From positions 496,001-560,000 of the forward strand of contig NZ_BDBE01000030.1 of assembly GCF_001612825.1 (NCBI RefSeq): DNA of 64,000 nt, given 5' to 3'. Each line of letters starts with the position of its first letter. Position 1 is the first letter of the stretch. Positions 35,045-44,000 of the stretch are shown here, piece after piece. Source of the DNA: Nocardia caishijiensis NBRC 108228 (GTDB lineage: Bacteria; Actinomycetota; Actinomycetes; Mycobacteriales; Mycobacteriaceae). The notes under the pieces were generated by a model, which had not been told where the DNA came from, did not search any database, and saw nothing but the letters and a program-made list of their open reading frames with translations. The translations under genes were made by a program, and so were the position numbers.

Positions 35045-35071
35045 TTAGATGCGCATATCCGCGTAATCTAA
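35045..35071. promoter_or_regulatory. Dyad in AT-rich promoter region
   Basis: TTAGAT (35045-35050) and ATCTAA (35066-35071) flank 15 bp in an AT-rich segment between the divergent Ddn-like and GH1 genes; outer AACAT and ATGTT add partial symmetry. Candidate operator only. Confidence 0.35.
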
Positions 35072-35169
35072 TGTTATAAATGGTCGTTCGCCTCGCTGGC
35101 TGAATCGCCGGATTTCCGCCGGTCAACGTTGCACACTGGACTCCCCTCCCCCCAGCCGCCAGGAGTGCC

Positions 35170-36486
35170 ATGCCCTCCCCCAGTCGCCGCCGGATTCTCG
35201 TCACGATCGCCCTCGTCCTCGCCTTCGCGGGCGGCACCTCCCCCACTGCCGCTCGACCACCGGCGCCCACTCACCTGGCACCCATGGGCCCCGATTTCCT
35301 CTGGGGCGTGGCCGCTTCCGGGTTCCAAGCCGAGGGCGACGCCCCGGACAGCAACTGGCGCCGCTACGCCGAATCAGGTGGCACCGAGCACCCCTATCTG
35401 AACTCCGTCGACTTCCGCCACCGCTTCCGTTCCGATATCGCCTCAGCCGCTGATCTCGGGGTGCGCGTGTACCGCATCGGCCTGGAATGGGCACGGGCGC
35501 AGCCTCGCCCCGGGGTCCGGGACGACGTGGAGCTCGCGTTCTACGACGAGGTCGTCGGCGCGATCGTCGCTGCGGGCATGCGACCGATGCTCACGCTCGA
35601 TCACTGGGTCTATCCGGGCTGGGTGGCGGATCGCGGCGGCTGGCGGAACCCGCGCATCGTGGCCGACTGGCTGACGAACGCGCGGGCCCTCGTCGACCGC
35701 TTCGCCCACGCGGACCCACTGTGGGTGACGTTCAACGAACCGATGGTGTACCTGGCCAACGAACTACGCCACGGCGGCCTCGACCCGGTCGACGCATCGA
35801 GCATGATCGATCGGATCGCCCAGGCCCACAACAGCATCTACGAGCACATCCACGCCGTGCAGCCGGGAGCCATGGTCACGAGCAATGTCGCACATCTGCC
35901 TGCCGTCGACGATCCGGTCAACGGCCCACTGCTCGACCGCATCTCGGCACGCCTGGACTTCATCGGGATCGACTACTACTACAGCTTCTCCCCCGCCGAC
36001 CCACGTGTCCCCGATCCGGGCAAGCTCTGGACCCTGCCGCTGCATCCCGAAGGGATCTACTACGCCCTCGAGCACTATGCCCGCCAGTTCCCCGGTCGCC
36101 CGCTCTACATCGTCGAGAACGGCATGCCCACCGAGAACGGGCTGCCACGCCCCGACGGGTACGGACGCGCGGATTCGTTGCGCGACACTGCGTATTGGCT
36201 GCAACGAGCCGTGGCCGACGGCATTCCGCTCATCGGCTACAACTACTGGAGCCTCACCGACAACTACGAATGGGGTTCCTACACACCGCGGTTCGGGCTC
36301 TACACCGTCGACGTGCTGACCGACCCGACACTCACCCGTAAGCCGACCGACGCCGTGGCGGCGTACCGGGAGATCACAGCGGCGGGCGGCGTCGGCGACA
36401 CCTATCGGCCCACGCGCTCGCCGGTCCCCTGTTCGGTGGTGAGCGGGGTGACCAGTTGCACCGATCCGGTGACAGTCCCTCGGTAA
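35170..36486 (+). CDS. Secreted glycoside hydrolase family 1 enzyme
   Basis: A 438-aa GH1 protein with an N-terminal signal peptide (basic SPSRRR then VTIALVLAFAGG, cleavage near TAA or ARP). GH1 motifs: FLWGVAASGFQAEG, acid/base Glu in VTFNEPMVY, YYYSFSP and nucleophile Glu in LYIVENGMPTENG, so catalysis is likely. A Cys pair near the C-terminus (PVPCSVV, TSCTDP) may form a disulfide. Bacterial GH1 enzymes are usually cytoplasmic, so export is notable. AGGAG precedes ATG 35170. The sugar substrate is unknown. Confidence 0.92.
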   Translation: MPSPSRRRILVTIALVLAFAGGTSPTAARPPAPTHLAPMGPDFLWGVAASGFQAEGDAPDSNWRRYAESGGTEHPYLNSVDFRHRFRSDIASAADLGVRVYRIGLEWARAQPRPGVRDDVELAFYDEVVGAIVAAGMRPMLTLDHWVYPGWVADRGGWRNPRIVADWLTNARALVDRFAHADPLWVTFNEPMVYLANELRHGGLDPVDASSMIDRIAQAHNSIYEHIHAVQPGAMVTSNVAHLPAVDDPVNGPLLDRISARLDFIGIDYYYSFSPADPRVPDPGKLWTLPLHPEGIYYALEHYARQFPGRPLYIVENGMPTENGLPRPDGYGRADSLRDTAYWLQRAVADGIPLIGYNYWSLTDNYEWGSYTPRFGLYTVDVLTDPTLTRKPTDAVAAYREITAAGGVGDTYRPTRSPVPCSVVSGVTSCTDPVTVPR

Positions 36487-36523
36487 CAGTTCTATACCGG
36501 ATCGTGTGCTTTACACTCAGGCG

Positions 36524-37249
36524 GTGTCGAGCGCAACGTCACGACCAACCCGCGCCGTGAGCGGCAGACAAGCCCGGTGGCAGCCGCACAACGACAGCCG
36601 CCGGGAACGGATCGTGCAGTCGGCGGTCGAGCTGATCGAGCAGGCGCCACCGGGCGTCGAGGTGCCGATCGTCCAGATCGCCGAGCACGCGGGACTCGCC
36701 AAATCCGTTGTGTACCGGCAGTTCGCGGGTCGCGACGAGCTCGACCGGCGCATCCGCAGCGACATCACCGACCGTTTCGTCGGTGATATCGAAGACGCGC
36801 TCGACATCGGTGACGGATCCATCCATCAGATCCTCGTTCGCACCGTCGACGCGGTCGTCACCTGGGTCACCGAGCATCCGCGCCTGCGCGAATTCCTGCG
36901 CACCGGACCGTCGGAGGCCGACCCCGATATCGACGCGATGAGCTCGCTGATCGCGACGCTCGCCGCATCGACCCGCGCGCTGGTCACCGGGCTGGCCGGG
37001 GTGGTCGGCGTCGCCGACGACGGCTCGGCCGACACGATGACCTTCGCGATCGTGTCGATGACCGAGGCGACGGTGACCCGCTGGGCCAACGACCCCGCGC
37101 CGGTCCTGTCGAGACAGCAGCTGATCGAGGAAGTCGCGTCCTACGCCTGGCACGTCGTCGACGGCGTCGCCCGGCGCCACGGGCTCACCCTCGACGCCGA
37201 ACAACCCCTCACCACGGTGCTCAACCAACTGATGACCCACACCGACTGA
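36524..37249 (+). CDS. TetR family transcriptional regulator
   Basis: About 241 aa. HTH region SRRERIVQSAVELIEQAPPG and IAEHAGLAKSVVYRQF, then a long ligand domain. GTG 36524 is the preferred start: TACACT six bases upstream looks like a -10 box, so the message may be leaderless; GTG 36506 is an alternative. It is convergent with the AurF-like gene (7 bp apart) and the palindromes upstream of that gene are its likely target. Confidence 0.88.
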   Translation: MSSATSRPTRAVSGRQARWQPHNDSRRERIVQSAVELIEQAPPGVEVPIVQIAEHAGLAKSVVYRQFAGRDELDRRIRSDITDRFVGDIEDALDIGDGSIHQILVRTVDAVVTWVTEHPRLREFLRTGPSEADPDIDAMSSLIATLAASTRALVTGLAGVVGVADDGSADTMTFAIVSMTEATVTRWANDPAPVLSRQQLIEEVASYAWHVVDGVARRHGLTLDAEQPLTTVLNQLMTHTD

Positions 37250-37256
37250 GAACGAC

Positions 37257-38255
37257 TCACGCGGCCTTGCGCGCACTCCGCTCCGGCTCGCTGCGGTACC
37301 GCGACAGCGGCCCATCGATGCCGAGCGTTTTCCACACCTGCTTGGCGATCGGGTTCATCATGCCGAGTTCGTCGGCCAGCTTGCGGACATCGCCGAAGTA
37401 GCCCGCCAGAACCCGCTGCGAATGCTCCGACTTCCAGAAGGCCTCGCGAATCACCTCGCGCGGGATGTCGAATCGTGTCGCGAACGACCGTGGCGGAGCC
37501 ATGATCTCCCCGGCCAGCCAGCGCATGGCGATCGGGAACGCCACCGAACACACGCCACGATTGACCCTGCCCATTCGGCCGATGTGCGCGGCGAGGAAAT
37601 CGTGGGCGAAGGAGATGTGGCGCGCCTCCTCGGCGATGTGGATCTCCATGGTGCGCACCACCATCGGCGGCAGATTCGCGCCCGCGCGCAGCATGGCCTT
37701 CTGATAATGATCGATCGGTTCCTCGCCGCCGAGGATGCCGATGAACAGAATCGTGTGCGCGTAGCCGCCCGCCACGCCGATGAACGGCGAGAGCGCCTTG
37801 AACAGTGGTCGCATGCCGGGCACGTCGACACCGATGCGGTTCACCAGTTCCTGGAACATCTGGATGTGGTTGCACTCTTCGGTCATCTCGTGCAGGCAGT
37901 ACCGGAATTCGGGTGAGCCGTTCGGCAGCTTCATGATGTACTGCATCATCCCGCGGATCAGGATGCTCTCGAATGCCGCGCCGACCTTGATCGCGTTCGC
38001 GGTGCGCCACTTGCCGATCTCGATCCGCCGTTCCAGCGGCTGCTCCCGGTACCACTGCGTGGCACCGAGCGGATCGTATTCGGGCGACAACACCCAGCGC
38101 GGGTCGTTCGGGTCCAGAGCCAGTTCCGGCGAATCCCAGTCGATATCGAGGTAGGGGTCGAAATGCCGGTCGACAGACCCCTGAGACAGGGTCGCCAGGG
38201 CATCTCGGTATTCCTCGGTGATGAGTCCGCCACGGCTCGATTCGGTCAGCGTCAT
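37257..38255 (-). CDS. AurF-like diiron oxygenase
   Basis: A 332-aa ferritin-like protein of the AurF p-aminobenzoate N-oxygenase family. Iron ligands are seen in IEIGKWRTANAIKVGAAFES, MTEECNHIQMF and EIHIAEEARHISFAHDF, two ExxH-type motifs. Mycobacterial and nocardial relatives are of unknown substrate. ATG 38255 follows GAGG. The neighbouring TetR gene and an upstream tandem palindrome suggest it is inducible. Confidence 0.88.
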   Translation of the reverse strand: MTLTESSRGGLITEEYRDALATLSQGSVDRHFDPYLDIDWDSPELALDPNDPRWVLSPEYDPLGATQWYREQPLERRIEIGKWRTANAIKVGAAFESILIRGMMQYIMKLPNGSPEFRYCLHEMTEECNHIQMFQELVNRIGVDVPGMRPLFKALSPFIGVAGGYAHTILFIGILGGEEPIDHYQKAMLRAGANLPPMVVRTMEIHIAEEARHISFAHDFLAAHIGRMGRVNRGVCSVAFPIAMRWLAGEIMAPPRSFATRFDIPREVIREAFWKSEHSQRVLAGYFGDVRKLADELGMMNPIAKQVWKTLGIDGPLSRYRSEPERSARKAA

Positions 38256-38312
38256 CGGTGCCTCCTCGGTTCGCGTCGACGCGCACGGCAGTGTCGGCCG
38301 TCACATCGTCGT

Positions 38313-38340
38313 ACTCAGAGTAACTGAGACTCGAGGTCTC
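38313..38340. promoter_or_regulatory. Overlapping palindromes upstream of AurF-like gene
   Basis: CTCAG-AGTAA-CTGAG (38313-38327) overlaps TGAGAC-TCGAG-GTCTCA (38324-38340). Both have 5-nt centres and sit in the promoter region of the diiron oxygenase; a TetR-type operator is likely. Confidence 0.6.
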
Positions 38341-38383
38341 ACACAACCCTGGTGGACGGCGCGTCCGAACCGAGATCGGCGAT

Positions 38384-38974
38384 CTACTCGACCAGCAGAA
38401 CCACCAGTTGACGGGCCAGTTCGGCATCGGCGGGACCGCCACGCCAGATCAGCGGCCGACGCGGATCCAGGCGGTCCAGCGCGTCGGGCAGGGAGCCGAA
38501 GACGCGGTCGGCGCGCACCACGCACACCTGCGGCATGTCCTCCGACACGGCGGGCCCGCCGTCCACCTCCAGCGCGAGCGAACCGGTCGAGGCGTCGCCC
38601 GCGACGGCGTCACGCACCACGGCGTCGCCGCTGCCTACCGACGCGGCACCGTGCACCACGGCGTGCCCCGGCGCACCTGCCCAGTGATCGAGCCATGCCG
38701 GGCCGGGTTCCACGGCGGCGAGGACGGTCCGCACGCTCATCCCGTAGAGCACATCGGCCACCGCGGCGGGCAGGCCGACGGTGTCGACCTGGCGCACCAG
38801 CGAGCCCTGCTCGCGCAGGCGCTCCACGAACCGGGTCAGCACGGCGGCGCGTTCGGCCGGGTCGACGTCGGCCGTGCGGCCCCCGGAGCGGCGAACTGTC
38901 ACTCGTCGCGCGTCGTCGGGTAGGTCGAGCAGCCCGTCGCGGACGCGGCGCAAGATCTCCTCGCGAGAATTCAC
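38384..38974 (-). CDS. lutC: LutC/YkgG-like LUD-domain protein
   Basis: A 196-aa LUD-domain protein resembling LutC, a part of the iron-sulfur lactate-oxidation complex. Landmarks: NSREEILRRVRDGL at the start, MSVRTVLAAVEPG, TGSLALEVDGG and PQVCVVRADRVFGSLPDALDRL. The usual TGC-AAVAETGT segment and the SATSDIE ending are altered, and LutA and LutB are not next to it. Start GTG 38974. It may be an orphan or partly degenerate copy. Confidence 0.75.
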   Translation of the reverse strand: MNSREEILRRVRDGLLDLPDDARRVTVRRSGGRTADVDPAERAAVLTRFVERLREQGSLVRQVDTVGLPAAVADVLYGMSVRTVLAAVEPGPAWLDHWAGAPGHAVVHGAASVGSGDAVVRDAVAGDASTGSLALEVDGGPAVSEDMPQVCVVRADRVFGSLPDALDRLDPRRPLIWRGGPADAELARQLVVLLVE

Positions 38975-39061
38975 TCGGGCACTCCCCGTTCGTCGGCGGC
39001 ACCGGTGGGCCCGCCGTTCACACATCTCTCACCCCACATACCGCAGGAATCACCTCCTTCG

Positions 39062-39829
39062 CTACCGTACCGACCGGTCCCTCGGAAGTTGCGACGGCGC
39101 CACGTGGGGAAACTCATGTCGATCGCCGACCGGGGGCGAGCCCGCCGTCTCGCGGCGTGCCTCGGCCGCCTCCTCGGCGGCCCGGTTCACCTCGGCGGCC
39201 AAGGTGGCACCGCCGACCTCCCAGGCCATCGCGAGCAGTCGTTCGCGGAAGCGGGCGAGATCCACGCCGAGGTCCTCGCCGACGTATCCGTCGGCCGTGT
39301 CGCGCACCGCGCGGACCACCTCGTCGGCGAGCGCCGCGATGCGCGAGCGGATCATGGTGCGCAGTTCACCGCTGAGCGGGATGTCGATGCCGACGTCGTA
39401 GAGCACGAGCGCCCCCTTGAGCATGGGGCGATCCGGCACGTACCACCGGTCGGCGCGTCGCTCGAGATAGCCCACGGCGATCAGTTCGGTCAGCACGTCG
39501 GAACCGCGATCACCGAGTAGGGCGCCGAGTTCGGTGTCGTCGATCTCCGCGCCGCGCTGGGCAGCCTGGGCCGAGCGCGGGTCGAACAGCGCGCGCCAGT
39601 CGCCGCTGGCCGGTTCGGCGTCGAAGACCTCGCGGATGGCATCGAGCCGCAGGCCTCGGCTCTGCATGGCGACGATGTCACGCAATCGATCCAGGTGCTC
39701 GTCGGAATACACCACCTCTTTGCCCGCGCGCCCGGGCTTGGGCAGGACACCGAGTGAGTGGTAATAGCGGATCGTGCGCGCCGCGACGCCGCTGGCGTCG
39801 GCGAGTTCCGCGCGGGTGTATCGAGGCAC
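39062..39829 (-). CDS. MerR family transcriptional regulator
   Basis: About 255 aa. N-terminal HTH YTRAELADASGVAARTIRYY, wing with GREVVYSDEHLDRLRD-like text, then a long effector domain with few cysteines, arguing against a metal sensor. GTG 39829 is preceded by TATGCT at 39837-39842 and no ribosome binding site, so translation may be leaderless. It is divergent from choD and probably controls it. Confidence 0.88.
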   Translation of the reverse strand: MPRYTRAELADASGVAARTIRYYHSLGVLPKPGRAGKEVVYSDEHLDRLRDIVAMQSRGLRLDAIREVFDAEPASGDWRALFDPRSAQAAQRGAEIDDTELGALLGDRGSDVLTELIAVGYLERRADRWYVPDRPMLKGALVLYDVGIDIPLSGELRTMIRSRIAALADEVVRAVRDTADGYVGEDLGVDLARFRERLLAMAWEVGGATLAAEVNRAAEEAAEARRETAGSPPVGDRHEFPHVAPSQLPRDRSVR

Positions 39830-39862
39830 GCGACCAGCATAGGGGCCGACCGCCGTCGAACT

Positions 39863-39891
39863 TTGACAGTGCTGGCTGTCGGCGTTAGCGT
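39863..39891 (+). promoter_or_regulatory. choD promoter with MerR-like dyad
   Basis: TTGACA (39863-39868), 17-bp spacer and TAGCGT (39886-39891) form a promoter, and GACAG-TGCTGG-CTGTC (39865-39880) is a dyad over the -35/spacer, the usual MerR placement. Confidence 0.55.
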
Positions 39892-39929
39892 TACCGGCGT
39901 CACTGTCGACACCATCGAGGAGCTCTTCT

Positions 39930-41654
39930 ATGTCCGAGCGAACCACCGACTTCGACGTCTTGATCGTCGGTTCCGGATTCGGTGGCAGTGTCACCGCGCT
40001 GCGACTGGTGGAGAAGGGCTACAAGGTCGGCGTGCTGGAGGCGGGCCGCCGCTTCGCCGACGACGAGCTGCCCAAGACCAGCTGGGACCTGCGCAAATTC
40101 GTGTGGGCGCCCAAGCTCGGTTGCTACGGCATCCAGCGCATCCACCCGCTGCGCGATGTGCTCATCCTCGGCGGTGCCGGTGTCGGTGGCGGTTCACTGA
40201 ACTACGCCAACACCCTCTACGTTCCGCCGGAGCCGTTCTTCCAGGACGCGCAGTGGCGCGACATCACCGATTGGCGCGCCGAGCTCACGCCGTACTACGA
40301 GCGGGCCAAGAAGATGCTCGGTGTGGTGCAGAACCCGCACATGACGCCCGCCGACGAGATCTTCAAGGCCGTCGCCGAGGACATGGGCGTGGGTGACACC
40401 TTCGTGCAGACGCCGGTCGGTGTCTTCTTCGGTGAGCCGGGCAAGACCGTCGCCGACCCGTACTTCGGCGGGGCAGGACCGGAGCGCACCGGCTGCATCG
40501 AATGTGGCGACTGCATGGTGGGCTGCAAGTTCGGCGCCAAGAACACACTGGTGAAGAACTACCTCTATCTCGCGGAAAAGGCGGGCGCGCAGGTCATTCC
40601 GATGACCACCGTGTCGGCGCTGCGTCCGCTGCCAGACGGCACGTGGGACGTCGCCACCGAGCGCACCGGCGCCTGGGTGCGCAAGAACCCCAAGACCTAC
40701 ACCGCCAAGCAGGTGGTGCTCGCCGCTGGCACGCTCGGCACCCAGAAGCTGCTGCACGCGATGCGCGACGAGGGCGCGCTGCCCAAGATCTCCGACCAAC
40801 TCGGCCTGCTGACACGCACCAACTCCGAGTCCATCGTCGGTGCGGCGACCAAGACGCTCGCGCCCGGCCAGGACTTCACCAAGGGTGTCGCGATCACCTC
40901 CTCGATCCACCCCACCCCCGACACCCACGTCGAGCCGGTCCGCTACGGCAAGGGCTCCAACTCGATGGGCATGCTGCAGACCCTGATGGTCGACGGCGGC
41001 GGGCGCGTGCCGAGGTGGCTGCGGTTCCTGTGGTTGGTGATCACCCATCCGCTCACGTTCTTCGGCTTCATGAGCGTGCGGAACTGGAGCGAGCGCACCA
41101 TCATCTCGCTGGTCATGCAGCACCTGGACAACTCCATCACCACCTACACCAAGCGCGGACTGTTCGGGCGCAAGCTCACGTCCAAACAGGGCCACGGGCA
41201 ACCGAATCCGACGTGGATCCCGGCGGGCAACGAGGTGACGCGCCGGGTGGCGGACAAGATCGGCGGCGTCGCGGGCGGTACCTGGGGCGATGTGTTCAAT
41301 GTGCCGATGACGGCGCACTTCCTCGGGGGTGCGGCAATCGGCGCCGATCCGGAGCACGGCGTGATCGACGCCTACCACCGTGTGTTCGGCTACCCGACGC
41401 TCAGCGTTGTCGACGGTGCGGCCGTCTCGGCCAACCTCGGCGTGAATCCCTCGCTGACCATCACCGCGCAGGCCGAGCGGGCCGCCGCCTACTGGCCCAA
41501 CAAGGGCGAGGTCGACACCCGTCCCGAGCAGGACGCGGGATACCGCCGAATCGAGCCGGTGGCGCCGAAGCAGCCGGTGGTCCCGGCGGGTGCGCCCGCC
41601 GCGCTGGTGCTGCCGATCGTCGAGATCCGCAACCCGGAGAAGACAGCGGGCTGA
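39930..41654 (+). CDS. choD: GMC-type cholesterol oxidase
   Basis: A 574-aa FAD-dependent oxidoreductase matching the mycobacterial ChoD type (about 578 aa). The FAD-binding VLIVGSGFGGSVTAL is at residues 10-24, GGAGVGGGSLNYANTLY follows, then a Cys cluster CIECGDCMVGC near 190, LAAGTLGTQKLL and the C-terminal HFLGGAAIG and VNPSLTITAQAERAA. It would oxidise 3-beta-hydroxysteroids; cholesterol is inferred from the family name, and ChoD has been doubted as a true cholesterol oxidase in mycobacteria. Monocistronic, divergent from a MerR gene, ends in a hairpin. Confidence 0.9.
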   Translation: MSERTTDFDVLIVGSGFGGSVTALRLVEKGYKVGVLEAGRRFADDELPKTSWDLRKFVWAPKLGCYGIQRIHPLRDVLILGGAGVGGGSLNYANTLYVPPEPFFQDAQWRDITDWRAELTPYYERAKKMLGVVQNPHMTPADEIFKAVAEDMGVGDTFVQTPVGVFFGEPGKTVADPYFGGAGPERTGCIECGDCMVGCKFGAKNTLVKNYLYLAEKAGAQVIPMTTVSALRPLPDGTWDVATERTGAWVRKNPKTYTAKQVVLAAGTLGTQKLLHAMRDEGALPKISDQLGLLTRTNSESIVGAATKTLAPGQDFTKGVAITSSIHPTPDTHVEPVRYGKGSNSMGMLQTLMVDGGGRVPRWLRFLWLVITHPLTFFGFMSVRNWSERTIISLVMQHLDNSITTYTKRGLFGRKLTSKQGHGQPNPTWIPAGNEVTRRVADKIGGVAGGTWGDVFNVPMTAHFLGGAAIGADPEHGVIDAYHRVFGYPTLSVVDGAAVSANLGVNPSLTITAQAERAAAYWPNKGEVDTRPEQDAGYRRIEPVAPKQPVVPAGAPAALVLPIVEIRNPEKTAG

Positions 41655-41666
41655 CAGTCGAAACAG

Positions 41667-41703
41667 GCCCCGGACAAGTGGGTTCGCACTATCTGTCCGG
41701 GGC
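41667..41703. terminator. Hairpin terminator between choD and DUF5995 gene
   Basis: Ten-base arms GCCCCGGACA (41667-41676) and TGTCCGGGGC (41694-41703) with a 17-nt loop, between two convergent stop codons. Confidence 0.7.
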
Positions 41704-41712
41704 TTCGTTCGT

Positions 41713-42600
41713 TCAGAGTGCGTTGATGCGTGCCAACGCCTCGAACGCCAGATCGGCGGCCTGCCACAGCGCGGCGACCTCGGCCCGGATCGTCGGCGCC
41801 AGCGCGGGGTCTTGCAGCGCGAGGCCGTTGCCGAAGATCACCACGTTCGCACCGAGGTCGGCGGCGATCAGCATCTGATCGGTGGCCACACCCGCGCCGA
41901 ACAGCTGATCGAGGCCCTCCCCCACGAAATAGAACCGCCACAGCGGCCCGAGGTCGGCACCGTAGACAGCTTTGGTCCGGTCGACGATCACCTCACCGAC
42001 CGAGGCGATGCCCGCGACGATCTTGAAATAGTCCGGTGCGTGCTCGGGACGGCTCCCGACCGCGGCCACCGAATACGTCAGGTCGACTGTCAGATGCGCG
42101 TTGTATCCGGCCATCGCCGTGCGCGCCCGCGAGGCGCCACAGTCCTTGGCGAGGGCGAAATAGTGCGCCCACTGCGGTTCGACGACGCCGCCGGAGAATT
42201 CGGCGTGCAGATTGTCGAGGAAGCGGCGCAACAGTTCGAGGCTGATGGAGTGCGCGTATTCGCGGTCGAGGAAGGCCGCCGGATCTCGTTGCATCGGCAT
42301 CACCGCGGTGGATTCCACGCCGTCGAGGCCGATCGCGAACAGCCCACGCAGATCCCGGTGCTCGATGAGGATCTCGGTGATGCGGTGATGCCTGTCGACG
42401 GCGTCCTCCAGCCGGGCCAGGGTATCGCCGCCCGCGATCTGGGACGTATCCGCCAGCCGCGCGATCTCGGCAATGTTCCCGGTCGACAGTGTCGACCCAC
42501 ACGCGGTATCGGTCACCGCGCCTGCCGGTACCGCGACCAACCCGGGCAACGCCATGATCCCGACCGTGACAGCCGCGACTATTCCAATCCCGATACGCAT
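41713..42600 (-). CDS. Secreted DUF5995-type protein
   Basis: A 295-aa protein with an N-terminal signal peptide (MRIGIGIVAAVTVGIMALPG, cleavage after VPAGA). The helical body contains NLHAEFSGGVVEPQWAHYF and GYNAHLTVDLTYSVA, which I match to the DUF5995 family of unknown function. ATG 42600 is chosen because the signal sequence begins there; GGAAT lies about 8 bases upstream. Confidence 0.8.
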   Translation of the reverse strand: MRIGIGIVAAVTVGIMALPGLVAVPAGAVTDTACGSTLSTGNIAEIARLADTSQIAGGDTLARLEDAVDRHHRITEILIEHRDLRGLFAIGLDGVESTAVMPMQRDPAAFLDREYAHSISLELLRRFLDNLHAEFSGGVVEPQWAHYFALAKDCGASRARTAMAGYNAHLTVDLTYSVAAVGSRPEHAPDYFKIVAGIASVGEVIVDRTKAVYGADLGPLWRFYFVGEGLDQLFGAGVATDQMLIAADLGANVVIFGNGLALQDPALAPTIRAEVAALWQAADLAFEALARINAL

Positions 42601-42760
42601 CCTGCGATTCCACCACCTCACACCCCGATCCGCTGTCCGACGCACCCGGCGCGGCAGCCCGGCGAGGTGTGCGAGTGCCCCGCGGTGGGCGCCGACCAGC
42701 GGACCGTTCGGCGGCTCGATCAGCCGCGCGGATCGGGCGGCGGCCAGGCGTTCGCGACGG

Positions 42761-43858
42761 TCAGATCAGGCGGATGCTCGCGATCATCTTCTTGGCATCG
42801 TCGGCGGACAGCTCGCCGGTGGTACCCCGGTCGACCAGGATCGCCATGACCATCGGCAGACCGGCCGCCTTCTCGAAGGCGAAGGTGTACACCGAGTACG
42901 TGGTCGTGGTGCAGCCCGGGCGTGCCGGTGTCCACGAGCCCGAGCTCTCGACGAACTGCCCGGTCAAGCCGCTCTTGGTGGTGAGCGACGTGGGGGCGGT
43001 GATTTTGCCACCTGTCGAATCGGAGTAGCCGCCCTCGGCCGCGATCCTTGCCGCGGTGGTCGCGGCCTCAGGCAGTGTGTTTTCCGTACTGAGAGCGACC
43101 CCCGCCAGTCCTCGGTAGGCCGAACCGGGACAGTAGTTCTCGCCGTCGGAGGCCTTTCCGGTACCCGCGAACATTCCGCTCAGACCGAGGATCACCACCG
43201 AGTCCGACTCCGAGGCGATCTGCCAACTCGACGGCACGTCGTAAGCGACGCGCTCGTCAGCGAGCAGCACCCCCTTCCACCCCGGCGTCACCGGTGCGGT
43301 GCTGGTACCGGTGGGCGGGACCGTCTGCGTGGTCGTCGTCGGCGCGGCAACAGCCTGCTCGTCGTTGCCTCCGGTTCCGATCACCACGGCGGTGACGATC
43401 ACCACCGCGAGCACCACGACGACCGCCCCGATCCCGATCAGCAGACCTGCATTTCCCTTTCGCGGCGGCTGCGGCGCATACCCATACGTCTGCCCGTGCT
43501 GCGGAAACGGCAACGACATGCTCGGCCCGAACCCCTGCTGCCCGGATGCCTGCGGGAAGGCCTGCGGCGCACCGGGCTGCGGAAACACGCCCGATCCCTG
43601 CGGCGCACCCGATTGAGGGAAGACCCCCAAGCCGTGCGGTTGCTGAAACGGACCAGGCCCCTGTGAAGCGAGGATCGTCGGATCCCCGTGCGGTGGTTGC
43701 CGAATCGCGGGCTGAGAAGTAGACCCGGACGACGCCGGATACTCGCCCGGCGGCGGCGCGAACGCACCCGGCTGCCCGCCCACACCCTCCGGCGGATCCG
43801 CGGGTGCCCCCTCTGACGCACCCGCCGACTCCCACCAGCGATCGACGTTGTCTGCCAC
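42761..43858 (-). CDS. Proline/glycine/glutamine-rich single-pass membrane protein
   Basis: About 365 aa. A disordered cytoplasmic tail of some 135 residues rich in Gly, Pro, Gln and Phe (repeats like GVFPQSGAPQG and GVFPQPGAPQA), a transmembrane helix LLIGIGAVVVVLAVVIVTAV, a Thr/Pro linker and an outside domain of 170 residues with Cys in NYCPGS and PGCTTTT. No family recognised with confidence; it resembles mycobacterial and nocardial envelope proteins of unknown role. GTG 43858 follows AGGAAGG; an in-frame GTG at 43876 is possible. Confidence 0.8.
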   Translation of the reverse strand: MADNVDRWWESAGASEGAPADPPEGVGGQPGAFAPPPGEYPASSGSTSQPAIRQPPHGDPTILASQGPGPFQQPHGLGVFPQSGAPQGSGVFPQPGAPQAFPQASGQQGFGPSMSLPFPQHGQTYGYAPQPPRKGNAGLLIGIGAVVVVLAVVIVTAVVIGTGGNDEQAVAAPTTTTQTVPPTGTSTAPVTPGWKGVLLADERVAYDVPSSWQIASESDSVVILGLSGMFAGTGKASDGENYCPGSAYRGLAGVALSTENTLPEAATTAARIAAEGGYSDSTGGKITAPTSLTTKSGLTGQFVESSGSWTPARPGCTTTTYSVYTFAFEKAAGLPMVMAILVDRGTTGELSADDAKKMIASIRLI

Positions 43859-44000
43859 GTCCCAGTCCTTCCTCACACCCGCCTCGCTGATCTCTCTCGA
43901 GCAGGCGTCCCGCTCAGCGTAACGGCGCGACCCCAGCGGCGAGACCCGTGCGCTCCAACGGTGAGCACCGGCAGTCGAGCAAGCCCGGTCATGGACAGCC

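Noticed and set aside
34638..35270. Minus-strand frame preceded by GGAGGAGGGG overlapping the Ddn-like gene
   Set aside because: Overlaps in another frame and gives Arg-rich nonsense; the same purine run serves GTG 34963.
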